Below, piece after piece: positions 63,903 to 64,000 of a stretch of DNA of 64,000 nucleotides; within the stretch, counting starts at the first letter, position 1, and the number at the start of each line of letters is the position of its first letter. The notes below the pieces were generated by a model. The model saw only the letters and a list, made by a program, of their open reading frames with translations. It had not been told where the DNA came from and ran no database searches. The DNA comes from Micromonospora rifamycinica (GTDB lineage Bacteria > Actinomycetota > Actinomycetes > Mycobacteriales > Micromonosporaceae): assembly GCF_900090265.1 (NCBI RefSeq), contig NZ_LT607752.1, forward strand, positions 6,947,270 through 7,011,269. The letters run 5' to 3'. A program made the translations under genes and the position numbers.

Positions 63903-64000
63903 CGGTCACCCTCGTGCGGTCGGGGCGCCAGGTCGGTCCAGTGCTCGGCCACGTATCGCAGGCAGGTGTCGCGTGATGCCCCGCGTGCACCCGCTGCCAG
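63899..64000 (-). CDS. C-terminal fragment of the gene upstream of the NRPS module
   Basis: About 33 codons from the window edge to a TGA at 63899-63901, reading ...SRDTCLRYVAEHWTDLAPRP. The stop overlaps the NRPS GTG by four bases, so it belongs to the same operon. It is too short to identify. Confidence 0.5.
   Translation of the reverse strand: MAAGARGASRDTCLRYVAEHWTDLAPRPHEGDR

Overview
The window is very GC-rich, with GTG starts, ATGA/GTGA gene overlaps, an AfsR-type regulator, an NRPS module and a GH6 cellulase. This suggests an actinomycete, most likely Micromonosporaceae. That placement is inference, because no rRNA or species marker is present.

Layout. (1) 1-7.4 kb: a co-directional, tightly spaced set: truncated unknown, PLP decarboxylase, histone-deacetylase-fold amidohydrolase, HTH/zinc-ribbon/TPR protein, SF2 helicase with helicase-associated repeats, and an EEP-fold nuclease. 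(2) 7.5-8.4 kb: gene relics. (3) 8.4-24.9 kb: a complete type I-C CRISPR-Cas locus, with array 1 (46 repeats plus one decayed), cas3, cas5, cas8c, cas7, cas4, cas1, cas2 and array 2 (56 repeats plus one decayed). The two arrays share a leader but their repeats differ in the hairpin tip, and one 36-nt spacer occurs in both. (4) 24.9-28 kb: duplicated attachment-like sequences, an integrase relic and an IS630 element carrying a nested IS5 element. (5) 28.4-38.1 kb: secreted proteins, two paralogous NlpC/P60-type enzymes on either side of an AfsR-like regulator, a GH6 cellulase and relics. (6) 38.2-51.1 kb: four co-directional genes, a ComEC-like metallo-beta-lactamase-fold enzyme followed by three very large uncharacterised proteins. 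(7) 51.2-54.0 kb: two paralogous secreted beta-rich proteins and a DUF916-like membrane-anchored partner. (8) 54-57 kb: GNAT, a tRNA gene with an enlarged anticodon loop, and a TerD-like protein. (9) 57.2-64 kb (minus strand): NRPS C-A-T-TE module, MFS exporter and amidase, with many frameshifts in the NRPS and MFS genes.

Most exciting candidate: the cas3-cas5 gap (14446-15167) holds what looks like a CRISPR-regulated toxin-antitoxin (CreTA-like) or Cas-regulating RNA module. A repeat-like hairpin at 14884-14899 is followed directly by an 11-nt handle that matches the array repeats at 10 of 11 positions (11 of 11 with one variant repeat). Its would-be guide has an 8-nt perfect seed, preceded by a TTC PAM, directly against the -35 element of a divergent small hydrophobic protein gene. 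This rests on reading the sequence and on knowledge of CreTA/CreR systems; nothing has been tested.

How the genes work together: Cas5, Cas8c and Cas7 would form Cascade, with Cas5 processing both arrays. Cas3 degrades targets, and Cas4-Cas1-Cas2 acquire spacers. The NRPS, MFS and amidase genes form a plausible biosynthesis-export-tailoring operon. The 38-51 kb genes overlap or lie close together and probably act as one unit of unknown role.
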